From positions 14,280,150 to 14,344,149 of the forward strand of contig CAIIXF020000002.1 of NCBI GenBank assembly GCA_903813345.2: a stretch of DNA of 64,000 nt, in the 5' to 3' direction. Position 1 is the first letter of the stretch. Each line of letters opens with the position of its first letter. Of this stretch, positions 14,601 through 26,600 are shown piece after piece. Made by a program: the position numbers and the translations under genes. The DNA comes from Owenia fusiformis. Taxonomy: Eukaryota > Annelida > Polychaeta > Sabellida > Oweniidae. Under the pieces are notes generated by a model. That model was not told the origin of the DNA. It searched no databases and worked only from the letters and a program-made list of their open reading frames with translations.

Positions 14601-17600
14601 GATGTTAGATGAAATAAATGGTGATTGAATTGTGTTCGCACAATTTTATCTTCGGTTCATTGGTTAGTATGCATGTTGTAGTCCAAGCGCCTTGACCAAT
14701 CAGAAAGTTAGCGGGCGCGAGCTTTTCAAAACTTATATTGGCCCGCTGTCTTGTGAACAGTTTACACCATACATCATCATAGGTACATGTATGTTATAAC
14801 AACGTATTATTTATATCAACAGTACCATGGTTAACAAGGCATTAACATGACAAAATGTCACCACCTAGTTGCTCACAATATTATTGTAGATGATTTTGAA
14901 AAAATGGTCAATTTGAAGCAAGTTGAAAAAAGACCTTTTTTGCCCCTGAAAAGGTTATTGAAGGTGGAATCTCAAATCTAAAGTCAGATTTGAACTTCTG
15001 AGAACTTGTAGATGATTTTGAAAAAATGGTCAATTTGAAGCAAGTTGAAAAAGACCTTTTTTGACCCTGAAAATGTTATTGAAGGTGGAATCTCAAATCT
15101 AAAGTCAGATTTGAACTTCTGAGAACTTGTAGATGATTTTGAAAAAAATGGTCAATTTGAAGCAAGTTGAAAAAAGACCTTTTTTGACCCTGAAAAGGTT
15201 ATTGAAGGTGGAATCTCAAATCTAAAGTCAGATTTGAACTTCTGAGAACTTGTAGATGATTTTGAAAAAATGGTCAATTTGAAGCAAGTTGAAAAAAGAC
15301 CTTTTTTGACCCTGAAAATGTTATTGAAGGTGGAATCTCAAATCTAAAGTCAAATTTGAACTTCTGAGAACTTGTAGATGATTTGGGAAAAAATAGTCAA
15401 TTTGTAACAAGTTGAAAAAGACCTTTTTTGACCATGAGAAGGTCATTGAAGGTCGAATATTTTTTGACCTGGGGGATATCATCGAAGGTCAAATCTATAG
15501 TCAGATTTGAACTTTTCAGAAATTCTAGAAGATTTTGAAAAAAATTGATCAATTTGTAGCAAGTTGAAAGACCTTTTTGACCTTGAGAAGGTCAGTGAAG
15601 GTCAAATCTCAATTCTAAAGTCAGATTTAAACTTCTGATAACTTGTAGATGACAATGAAATAAAATTGTCAATTTAAAGCAAGTTGAAAAAATACCTTTT
15701 TGACCTTTTTTCACCTTGAGAAGGTCACTGAAGGTCAAATCTCAATTCTCAAGTCAGATTTGAACTTCAACAGCTTGTACATGATTTTGAAAAAAATGGT
15801 CACTTAGGTCAAAAAATACCTTTTTTTACCTTGAGAAGGTCAATAAAGGTCAAATCTCAAATCTAAAGTCAGATTTAGACTTCTGATAACTCATAGATGA
15901 TTTTGAAAAAAAATTAGTCAGTTTGAAGCAAGTTGAAAAAAGACCTTTTTGACCTTGAAAAGGTCACTGAAGGTCAAATCTTACATAAAAGTCAGATTTC
16001 AACTTCTGGAAACTGAAAACTTGTAGATGATTTTGAAACAAGGCACAGGACGTGAACGAGATCACACCATCAAATAGGCAGACACTATGAACCAGGAAAA
16101 CTGTTCTCCTATTATGTTTACAAATTTCAAGAACAAGAAAACAAGATGGCCGCCCAAAAGTTAATCAGCTCTACTTGATATCCTCTATCATTTGTGTAAA
16201 TTTGAAGGAAATCCGATGAGCGGTTTTCCTGAAATGGCGATGACAAGATTTTTCGAAAAACCTTCAAAATGGCCACAAGAAAACAAGATGGCCGCCCAAA
16301 AGTTAATCAGCTCTAGTACTTGATATCCTCTATCATGTGTGTAAATTTGAAGGAACAAGATGGCCGCCCAAAAGTTAATCAGCTCTAGTACTTGATATCC
16401 TCTATCATTTGTGTAAATTTGAAGGAAATCCAATGAGCGGTTTTCCTGAAATGGCGATGACAAGATTTTTCGAAAAACCTTCAAAATGGCCGCCAGAAAA
16501 CAAGATGGCTACCCAAAAGTTAATCAGCTCTAGTACTTCATATGCTCTATCATCTCTGCGAATTTGGAGAAAATCTGATGAGCAGTTTTCCTTAAACGGC
16601 AATGACAAAAAGCGGGACGATCACGATCACGACCACGATCACGATCACGACCACGATCACGATCACGACCACGATCACGACCAGTATGACGACTATATCC
16701 CACCGATGGTGTGATAAAAACATAATTACAATAGTACATTTTAGGGACTTTTGTGACTGAAATACACCATTCACTAAAAAAATATCTGGTTACAAATATA
16801 TTGAAAGATAAAATAACTTACTTTGAGATAGTCACAATGTACAGTGGTGCCTGCCCTTCGTCGTTTTTTAATGTCAACATTTTGTTTTGGGAACTTCAAA
16901 ACTAAAGCTTTCCTTCTAACTGAGTCAGCGCTGAAACATGGCAATATACAAATTAGCAGTCAGTCTGCATTGTGTGTGGAGTCTTTTTTAAGAATAATTG
17001 TATCATTCAGTACATCAAATTGTTAGCCAAATAAGAGATATAATATAATAACAAAGGACAAAATTAAAAGTATAAGAAAAAGAATTCGAGTGTGGCTTAC
17101 TGTTGAATGAGATCCTTTGAGAGTTTTATCTTGGTGTCCTCCACCTTGATGAGTTCCTGGTCCAGCAGGTCAGGGTTGGTGGCCTCCTCCTCCTGTTCCT
17201 CTGTCATAGCAACAGGTATTGGGGCATTTGCCCCTCCCTTGCTGTATAGGGGGCACTCCTTGTTGGTCCTCATGTGTCCCATCTGGCCACATGCCCCACA
17301 CTTCAACTAGAATTAATATACATAATAATAGGAAGTTGTGTATCTTTAAGACATTAAAACAATTTAAGTTCAGAATCTCCCAAGGAATCTAAATCAATAA
17401 CAAAACCCCGAGGTCATAACTTTAATTATATTTTAGTCACTAAAGGAAAGCAATAAATTCTTATAAAATAAATTCAGGTTCTGACATTGAAAACAGTTAA
17501 TAGTATAACAGTGCATAAAAGTGTTTTATTTCCCATCATTAAAGATACTTTGAATATTGTTAATTTTTTCAATATACATTGAGTTCAACATACTTTTAAT

Positions 17601-20600
17601 GTGCTCAACTTAACAATAGCATTGTCTTTCTTCTTGCGTTTAGCTTGAGGAGGTGTCAGTCTGTCCCGTTCTTGGTTGCGCTTGACACGTCGCAATTGTT
17701 CCTGAATACGTCGACGCTCCTTCTTCAGCTCAGCCTTCTGTGTGTCATCTAATGTTGCAAACTGCTTGCTGTGTTGAAAAAAATATTAATATTTACTTGA
17801 AATTAATTTAAAAAATCAAAACATGAGGTTGTAGTTGTTACATAAGATTTGATTAAAAGTTAAAGAAAGATGCCTTATATAACTATATAATATGAAGTTT
17901 GTCTTACATGAAGTTATTGTCCTTAGTCTGCCTTACTCTGACATAGACATCAATAATTGCAGGTTTCCGGACAATCTCTGTCCTTGTAAACTCACGTCCC
18001 TGGTCATCTCTGAACACACGTGTGATCTTAAGCTTCTTCCCACCCTGTAGAAAGAACATTGTACACAAGATGTACATAAATTGTATGCATAAAAACATAT
18101 TGCATATGAACTCTCTTTCATTGCTTGGGCTTGTAAAACTACATTGCAAATGATCACATTGGTGATAAGTATGGCAATGTTTTGATTAATCATGGAAACA
18201 CTAATTTATATAATATACTACAGAGGATCATTTGACCTATACATTCGTTTCAATCCAATGGACTACTAGTATCCCATGTCTTTATTTAGTTCTTATTTTA
18301 ATGTATATATTTTATGATAAAGCAGTATATTATCACGGTTTACATATCCTGTGAAGAAAGTTTTATAAAAAAAAATAAAGAATAAAAAATAGAGAGGTAT
18401 TATAAGAATATTGTGATTAAACCTCGTACATTCACTAGAATCTAATAAACCTTATTAATATACTTACACCAAAGAGGTCATCCTCATCCAGTTTTCCACC
18501 AGGTGTAGGTGTCCCAGCAGACTTACGTTTCTTTGCAGCTTTGCCATCATCTCCTCCCATCAACATCTTCTGTAGTTCCCTCCTCTCTTCTTCCTCTTTC
18601 TCAAGCTTCACCTGAACACATACAATATACTAGAACTAGAAAAAAGCTACTCCCGGAGTAGCAAATCCCACCAAACAAAACATGAAATCACTCATCATTT
18701 TGGACATAACCAGGGAGCAGTAAAGTAATATACAATGTCTCCTTTTTGCAAAATCTACACCCATGATGTGATATCAACCAATATTCTAAATTTCTTTTTG
18801 AGTAGTTTCTTCTCTGACAACAGGTAACTTGAGTTGAAACATTAGGCAGCCATATTAAATTCAGCAGCCATACGGGATATTACTCCTTGAGCAGATTCCT
18901 ATGTACCTATGAAATTAGCAAACATAATTTGAACCAAATACATCAACTGGTATCAAAGATTACATTTCTTGCAAAAAATGGTGACTATTGAATTAAGTAG
19001 ACTAATACACGATAGATGAAAACGTGGTCGTTAACATATATATATCCGGCAATGCATTGCTTTGAGTGGGAAAATTTTCATTGGTCAGTCAGTCAATATA
19101 TTATTCTCTCAACCTTTAGACCATGTTCTTGCGTATTGTTGGGTCAATAAAGTTAATACTAATATCAAGTTACAATTCTCACAATTGATGGCTTCAGGGA
19201 ATGGAGTGATGATAATACATTTTATGATTATCGTCAGTTTCAGAAAATATTTGTGAAAATGCTTTGCAGTTTGTCATAAGGACATTTAGTACTACGGCCA
19301 AGGCGATTTGTGTCCAAAACACCTAGATTCAATTTGACTTTAGATTCTTGTAGGGGACCCCAAGGCATGTAAAAAAAGTTTGTGAACCCTTACAAAGCAG
19401 GCTCAAAAGTGCTGAATCAGCAAATTTCATCATTTTCGAGTCGGAGTTTGACCATATGCTTGAAACTATTTAATATCTCATTTGAGGATGATGCAATTGT
19501 AATGAAACATTGTTAGTATATCAATAAGGCATGTATGAAGAATTCCTGAAAGTTTGGGTCTTATCCAACAAGATTTGGTAGAGATATGGGATAATTTGTC
19601 CCTAAAAGTTCATAATTTCTCTTCAAAATGTCTTAATCAGTCGATAGTTAATCAGTCATTTAAAAAACAGTAAGGGCCTATGGTGTATAAAACCTGATTA
19701 AAAACTTCACTGATGATGTTAGCAAATATTTCTTGCATAAGTTTCAATAAAAAGTGCATGCATCTATTTTTTCCGATTTTTCTCTTTACCTTCCCCTAAA
19801 AATTCAGTTGTTGAACTTTTTGCTAGGGTCAAATAGAAAATATGTATCATTATAGCAAAAAGTGTTATTCTAAATAAATCTTAACACTATTTGTGACATC
19901 ATAATATGCTAAACATATTCATTATCTATCATTTTATATTTTTTAAAGCTTATCATTGCCATAAACCATAAAACCATTATTAGGGTATGTGTGGTCAGCA
20001 ATTGGAAATACATGTATGTGTACTCATAACATTTTTCAAAACTGTATTTCGGGTGCCATTCTTTCCTAATGTTGTCCATGTAGTTATAGTTTATGTTTAT
20101 GAATGATAGCACTTCCCATCATAAGTTTGGCAACTCAAACCCCTTTGAATCACTTATTAAAGCCTGTTTATTTTTGGCATATGAAATAGAAATATCCGAA
20201 ATATGGTAATAAGGAACATAATCAAGGTTTAAACATTGACAGACTTTGATATGCTATCATATAATAACTTTCAGTTGCCAAACTTATGGAGGGGGTGTAC
20301 ATGCTTTATAGTATAGGGTCCATGTAAACTGCAACAAGACACCTATTGTTGCTGCAAATAATTAGCTATATAATAACAAATTGTAACACCAAATGATTAA
20401 AGGAATATTCCTTGCCAAACCATCTCTCTCCTCATATGGTAGCTATAACCATATATATGCTTGCCATGTTTAGCAAAACACGCAAAAATGTTTTGATATG
20501 GTCAAATTTGATCACTTAGAAATGTGATGCTCAATTCCAGTAAGCTGCCATCTTTTAAAATTTCACACAGGAAGTGATGTCATCGACTCTCAACTTTGCA

Positions 20601-23600
20601 TATAGCATTAGGTGAGGAGCTATTAAGAATTACAAAACCAGCTAAATATTCTTTTTCAACTTTGTATCATATTTAATCCTTCTGAAAATCTCATCTTTTA
20701 TTCTAAGTTGACAAGCCCTGAAAATATTTTTGCACAGAAAGTAATGATCACTTGTCTAGAAGTGATTTTGTGCTACTTTCCTATACTGTTATGGGCAAGG
20801 TTATAGAAGTTGAGAGTTGATGACATCACTTCCTGCAAGAAATCTTAAAAGATGGCAGCTCACTGGAAATAAGCACTAGATTTTTAAATGATCAATATTG
20901 ACCATATTAAAACATTTTCCCATGTTTTGATAAATATGGAAACTATATATATGATTATAGCTACCATATCAAGAGAGAAAGGGCCTGGCAAGGAATATTC
21001 CTTTAAGAGCCAGAGTTTCTCAGAGCCTGGTTGCAGTTTGCACACTTCGTATTGTATATATGTCATAAATTGTTTAGTTGTAGTCTGTAGAACATAACAA
21101 GATGTGTATGTTTTGTTTATGTCAAAATAATACATCTTGTCCATAGGCTTAGCCAGGGGGTGCAATGGGATCGCACCCCCCCCCATAACCAATAAAAATA
21201 TAACCATGAGATAGAACAAGAGTTTTAAAATGCTTTTTATTTTAAGCTTCTAGCCCTATTTTGAGGGAAGTTGGCATACATTCATGGTTGCGCAGTTTTT
21301 GTGATACGGGTGAATATGCCATACTCACCTGTGGTATATGGCATATTCTGCAGGTGAGTATGCGATATTCTGCAGTGAATATGCGATACATTGATTTCAG
21401 TGAATACCCCATACTCACCTGCGGAATATGTCATACTCACTTGCGGAATATGCCATATACCGCAGGTGAAAACGTGATACAGAAAGCCTTGATTTGATTG
21501 GTTGCGAAAATCGACTCTAAATGTAAAACTACACTGGATTACCAATATACTGTAGTTAGTGCGTCTAGTACTAATGTATCAATCCAGAATTGATTGAGTA
21601 AGTTTATTGCACAAGATTGGCGACTGATACTTCTGTTAAGTTAATATATTTGATACACAGTGCTGTTGATTCAGTAATCATTATAATAATTTATAATGTT
21701 TAACTTGCTCCTTCAATCTAAGCAATTGACAATTGCGTACTTCCATATCACATTCTCACTGGTTAGTGTGTATGCCATTTACCGCAGGTGAATCTGTCAT
21801 ACACCACCAAGTGAATATGCCATATTCATTGCGGAATATGACATACTCAGTTATTAAGCTTACTTACATTTTGTCACTCCCATTGACTTTTGGAATCTGT
21901 TTTTCCAAGACCATACAGTATGTTATCATTGAAACCCCTTCATAACAAACCTATTCAATCTAAGACCAAATGACCATGGAATGGCTCATCCCCGAAGATC
22001 CTATGGATTCTGGAGTAAAATGTGGTCATGAATTGAATGCTATTTGAAGATATTATGAATGGCACTGGCCCGCTCAGTTTGTGTAAAACTAAAATATCCT
22101 TAGCAGACAAGTGAAATCGGTCCAAATAATCACGCTCTTACAAAGTTTTGACAACTTTTCCTTTTTAACGATTTGATGAATGTAACAAAGGAAGTTACTT
22201 CGCTAAAGCCTAACATACACCAATACAGCATGGTGGGACCTCCATTGATTTAACATTGGGTGGGACCTCGTGGAAATTCGTTGGACTTCATTGAGCTTTG
22301 CCCGATGGAACAACTTGGGATTCCTTGGGATTTACCCCATGAAGCCCCATTGAGTCCCATGAGATTCGATGGGGTATCATTTGGCGAAGTCCCACTGAGA
22401 ATGAACCTATTCATTCTTTCCATTGGGCATCGCGGGACTTTTGATCATGGGATGTGTCAGCTAACTTGAAATCAAAATGACCTTAACATTACCTTCTAAA
22501 CTAAATTACATCATTTCCGTGGGACTTTGTGGGATATGGAGGGACTCGATGAGACTCCATGGGGCAAAGTTAACAAGGTCTCTTGGGACATTGTGGGACT
22601 CGATATGGCATGGTGGAACTTGATGGGGCGACTGGGATTCTGCACCATTGGAATATGTTGGCCTTAAGACCAAACTCGCGTAATGTTTTATATCATATAA
22701 GTAATGTCAACAAACCCAGTGCCACGGAATTGATCACTGTCTTTGAGAGAATGTAAAGCACTATTATTTCCTTTGACTTCAGGTTTCTACAACTAAACAA
22801 TTTATGACACATATAATACTTATACACCCCCTCCATAAGGTTGGCAACTGCAAGTTTTCATATGATTACATATTAAGGTCTGTCAATGTTTGAACCTTGA
22901 TTTTGTCCCTTATTGCTTTATTCCAAAAGCTTGATGTCTTGTTTAAAATTGCCAAACAGCATGACAAGCTTTAATAAGTGATTCAAAGGGGGACTTCCAG
23001 TTACAAAACTTATGATGGGGAGTGTAATATAACATATTATCATCATAATTCATTCTTAACATACCATAACTACATGAAAAACATTAGGATAGAATGGCAT
23101 CTGAAATACAATTTTGAAAAATGTTATAAGTACACATACATGTATTTCCTATTGCTGACCATACATACCCTTAAACGGTTTTATGGGGTATGGCAATGAT
23201 AAGCTGTAAAAATACAAAATGGTAGATAATGAATATGTTTAGCATATCATGATGTCACATATAGTGTTAAGATATATTTAGAATAACACTTTTTGCTATA
23301 ATGATACACATTTTCTATTTGACCCTAGCAACAGGTTCAACAACTGAAGTGTTATGTGCCACGCCCCCTTTCTTGAATTTTTAGGGGAAGGTAAAGGGAA
23401 AGATCAGAAAAATAGATTATTCTACTTTTTATTGAAACTTATTCAAGAAATATTTGCTAACATCATCAGTGAAGTTTTAAATCAGGTTTTATACACCATA
23501 GGCCCTTGATGTTTTTTAAACGACTGATTAACTATCGACTGATTAAGAAATTTTGAAGAGAAATTATGTACTTTTAGGGACAAATTATCCCATATCTCGA

Positions 23601-26600
23601 CCAAATTTTGTTGGTTAAAGGGTGACGCATATCGTTTAGCAAATCGAACGCTCGTTTCTGGTGTTGCTCACCGTTTAGTATAAAAGGCCCGATCCCGGAA
23701 TAATACTCAAGGGTTCACAGGTTCGAGGTCGTTGTGTCAACACCTCTAACTGTTATATAGCATAAGTATATTATAGATCGTCACACATTTATAAAAGGGT
23801 GATTTTTATTTTGACAAATCAATTCCACATTTATGGGTGAAGTTTCAGGATCTTCTATTTGTGTATAATAAGGAAAAATTGGCATCTAAATTTCCCAATA
23901 ACGTAATAGCACACAGCTTGGCATATGAGATATCCTACAAATGAAACAAAGCAAGACAAACCGGTTTCTAATACAAGGATTTATATTGGCTGTTGTACAT
24001 GTATTCTTTGAACGCAATCACTCTTTGGAGAAAGTTTTCAAAATCATTATAAACGGATTACTTTATCTCAAAGACAATTTCAATAACTGGATTTTACAGA
24101 ACTCCCCTTATTTCTTAAAAATGGACTGATCCAGTTGATTCGCCTGGAGCCGCCATATTGTTTTTATACGGGATGCTAATCGGAACCCTTTAAGACCCAA
24201 ACTTTCAGGAATTCTTCATACATGCCTTATTGATATATTGACAATGTTTCATTATAATTGCAACATCCTGAAATGAGATATTTAATAGTTTCAAGCATAT
24301 GGTCAAATTCCGACTCAAAAATAATAAAATTTGCTGACTCAGCACTTTTGAGCCTGCTTTGCAAGGGTTCACAAACTTTTTTACATGCCTTGGGGTCCTC
24401 TACAAGAATCTCAAGTCAAATTGAATCTAGGTGTTTTGGACACAAATCGCCTTGGCCATAGTACTAATTTATTTTTATTTAATGTGCAAATATACGTGAA
24501 GAAGAATGTCAATTAAAGCTGAAATGTTGCGTTCAAAATTTGACCCTGTATATTTCAATGGGAAAGAACCCATATGTAAAAAAATCTTAACCAGAGGTCC
24601 TCTGCCCAGATGACATAAGCCTATATGAGCTGTGAGTAATATAACTTTGGTTAAAATACATTGATGAAATATCAAGGGCAGGTTTAGTATTGAATAAGGT
24701 AATGTTGTTCAGTTTCAAATTGGCTCAGTATAGCGAATACGGTATGTTAGAATAAGCATACTTTAAGGAAAAGAGAGCTTGAGCGACTTTCAATTATCAT
24801 TTGGCATAAGAGTGTCTGATTTTGGTATACTCATGTCGCATTTTGGCATAATCATTCATATCATGAGGAAAAGTAAGTTTACTTCCACACAAGGTACTTG
24901 TTCCTTGTCTTGAATGTAATTGTACCCATGTAACTAACCATGTTTCATTAGAAGTATGCTGGGATATGTCGGGCTCGTTCCAGACATTATGTAAACAATA
25001 CATCTCACAGAATCTCTTCCACATTGCATTCCAAAGGAGGTTGATTTATGCAATGTAATTCTTAGTAGTTTGTGTGTTATCTATTTTAGGAAACCTTCTA
25101 CAGAAGTGGGAAAGTACCTCTTGTGGAATTCGGCTGGAAATGGTGAGGCAAAACGTCTTGACAAACAGAATCTATTACCTTAGAGGCAAAGCGCAGTTTG
25201 AAAGTCAATATCAGTGTAGTAGACTAAATGTCTGAGTATAAATTGTGTACAAATGAGACAAGAGCTAGATGGACTTCAGGTTTTAGGAAAGATCCCTTAT
25301 AAAAAAAACAACCATTTTTTCCGAAATTCAATGGTTTCATTGCATATCATGTAACCATCATTTCAACCTTGAAGATCAAAGGAAAAATCTTTTATATCAA
25401 CCATTCAAAACCATTGCGCAACCATTACTTCACCCAATCTTTTCAACCCTTTTTACATAAAGTTGCAATGGTTACGCAACCATTTTTGAGAAACCATTGC
25501 AAAACCATTACAACCATTACCCATTGAAATTAACAGTTACAATTGATTGCAACCATTGATGGAGAACTGCAACTATTGCAACCATTAATCCTCAAAATGA
25601 ATGCTCATGGGCAGACCTGTAGCCAGCTTTTGCACTTTTGACAAATTTACAAGGGGATTCATATTTTATAACTATGGCCAAAAATTGGCCAAAATCGCTT
25701 GAAAAGTCCTCAATATGGTGAAAAACTGCATGAATTTGAAATAATTTTTGGCTATGGCTATGTTGATATTATTAGTATGTTTTTTTTTTAAGTAAGCATG
25801 TCTGTAGTCTGCAGTCTATCACACTCTTCTCTCATTAAAGAATTTTTTTTGGACTTTGTGTGTCTCGGATCTTGTTCTCAATGACAAGTCTGACGTCACT
25901 ACCAGAACAACAAAAAACATACACTTATTTGTATATATCATTTAATCTAATACCTAGGATTTTAAACACTTATTTCTATGACTATAGCAATCACTTATCG
26001 GGTATCGTTTTTAAGGAGAATGAAAAATGCAGAAATCTTTTAAGAAAATAAGGATTCTTTTTTGTTTCAATTCAATATTGTTTAATTTTGCTGGTTTATT
26101 ATCATTAAGAAAATTGTAGAAATACAAATTAAGATTTCACATTATTGAATTCAGATAAGGTACAAAGACAGAGCAGCAACAGTTGCACAGACAGAGCGGC
26201 AACGGTTGAAATGCTAATTATAACCATTGAAAAGCTAATTATAACCATTGAAATGCTAATTATAACCCTTGAACAGCCAATTAGATAAAGTTCTGTTTTG
26301 ATAGTTTAACAAAATCATTACAAATTAATTCTTTTTTTAAGAATTATTTTTGTCTGAATAATTTATTTTTGAATTCCCCCTACCATAATAATGACACAAT
26401 CATAGTAAATTAGATGAAATTCACATTAAGATTTTTGAAGCCAGCTATGGTCTTGATGAATTCTCTTTTTTCTAGCGATAGTTAACTTAAGTTCATAATA
26501 CAATTTTGAGACATATCCAACTTCAAGTTCATGCTCATAGGCATAAAACCATGTCTAGTAATATAAGTTATTGAATGATTTGAAGTGCAATACAGGATAT

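Larger units (their letters stand above)
19287..24467. mobile_element. 5.2-kb element with about 1-kb inverted arms
   Basis: Left arm about 19287-20302 and right arm about 22820-24467 are reverse complements over their length, from TAGTACTA..GGCCAAGGCG at the outside to GCCAACC/TTATGGAGGGGGTGTA at the inside. The right arm is longer because it carries a 571-bp MITE (23619-24189); the left arm is the uninterrupted version. The 2.5-kb centre holds a second TTAA MITE, short palindromic repeats and TGGGAC-rich sequence, but no credible protein. Probably a non-autonomous long-TIR or foldback-type DNA transposon; superfamily not determined. Confidence 0.8.

Noticed and set aside
12890-14836. An LTR retrotransposon starting at the poly-G stretch
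   Set aside because: No second LTR, primer-binding site, or gag/pol frame could be found.
14880-16030. Regular direct repeats suggesting a CRISPR array
   Set aside because: Units are 121 bp, have no unique spacers and lie in a eukaryotic intron; they are the core of element B1.
16409-16739. Frames with His-Asp or Arg-Asp runs
   Set aside because: They come from translating the CACGAT/CACGAC minisatellite and the C-element core; frames on both strands are open for the same reason.
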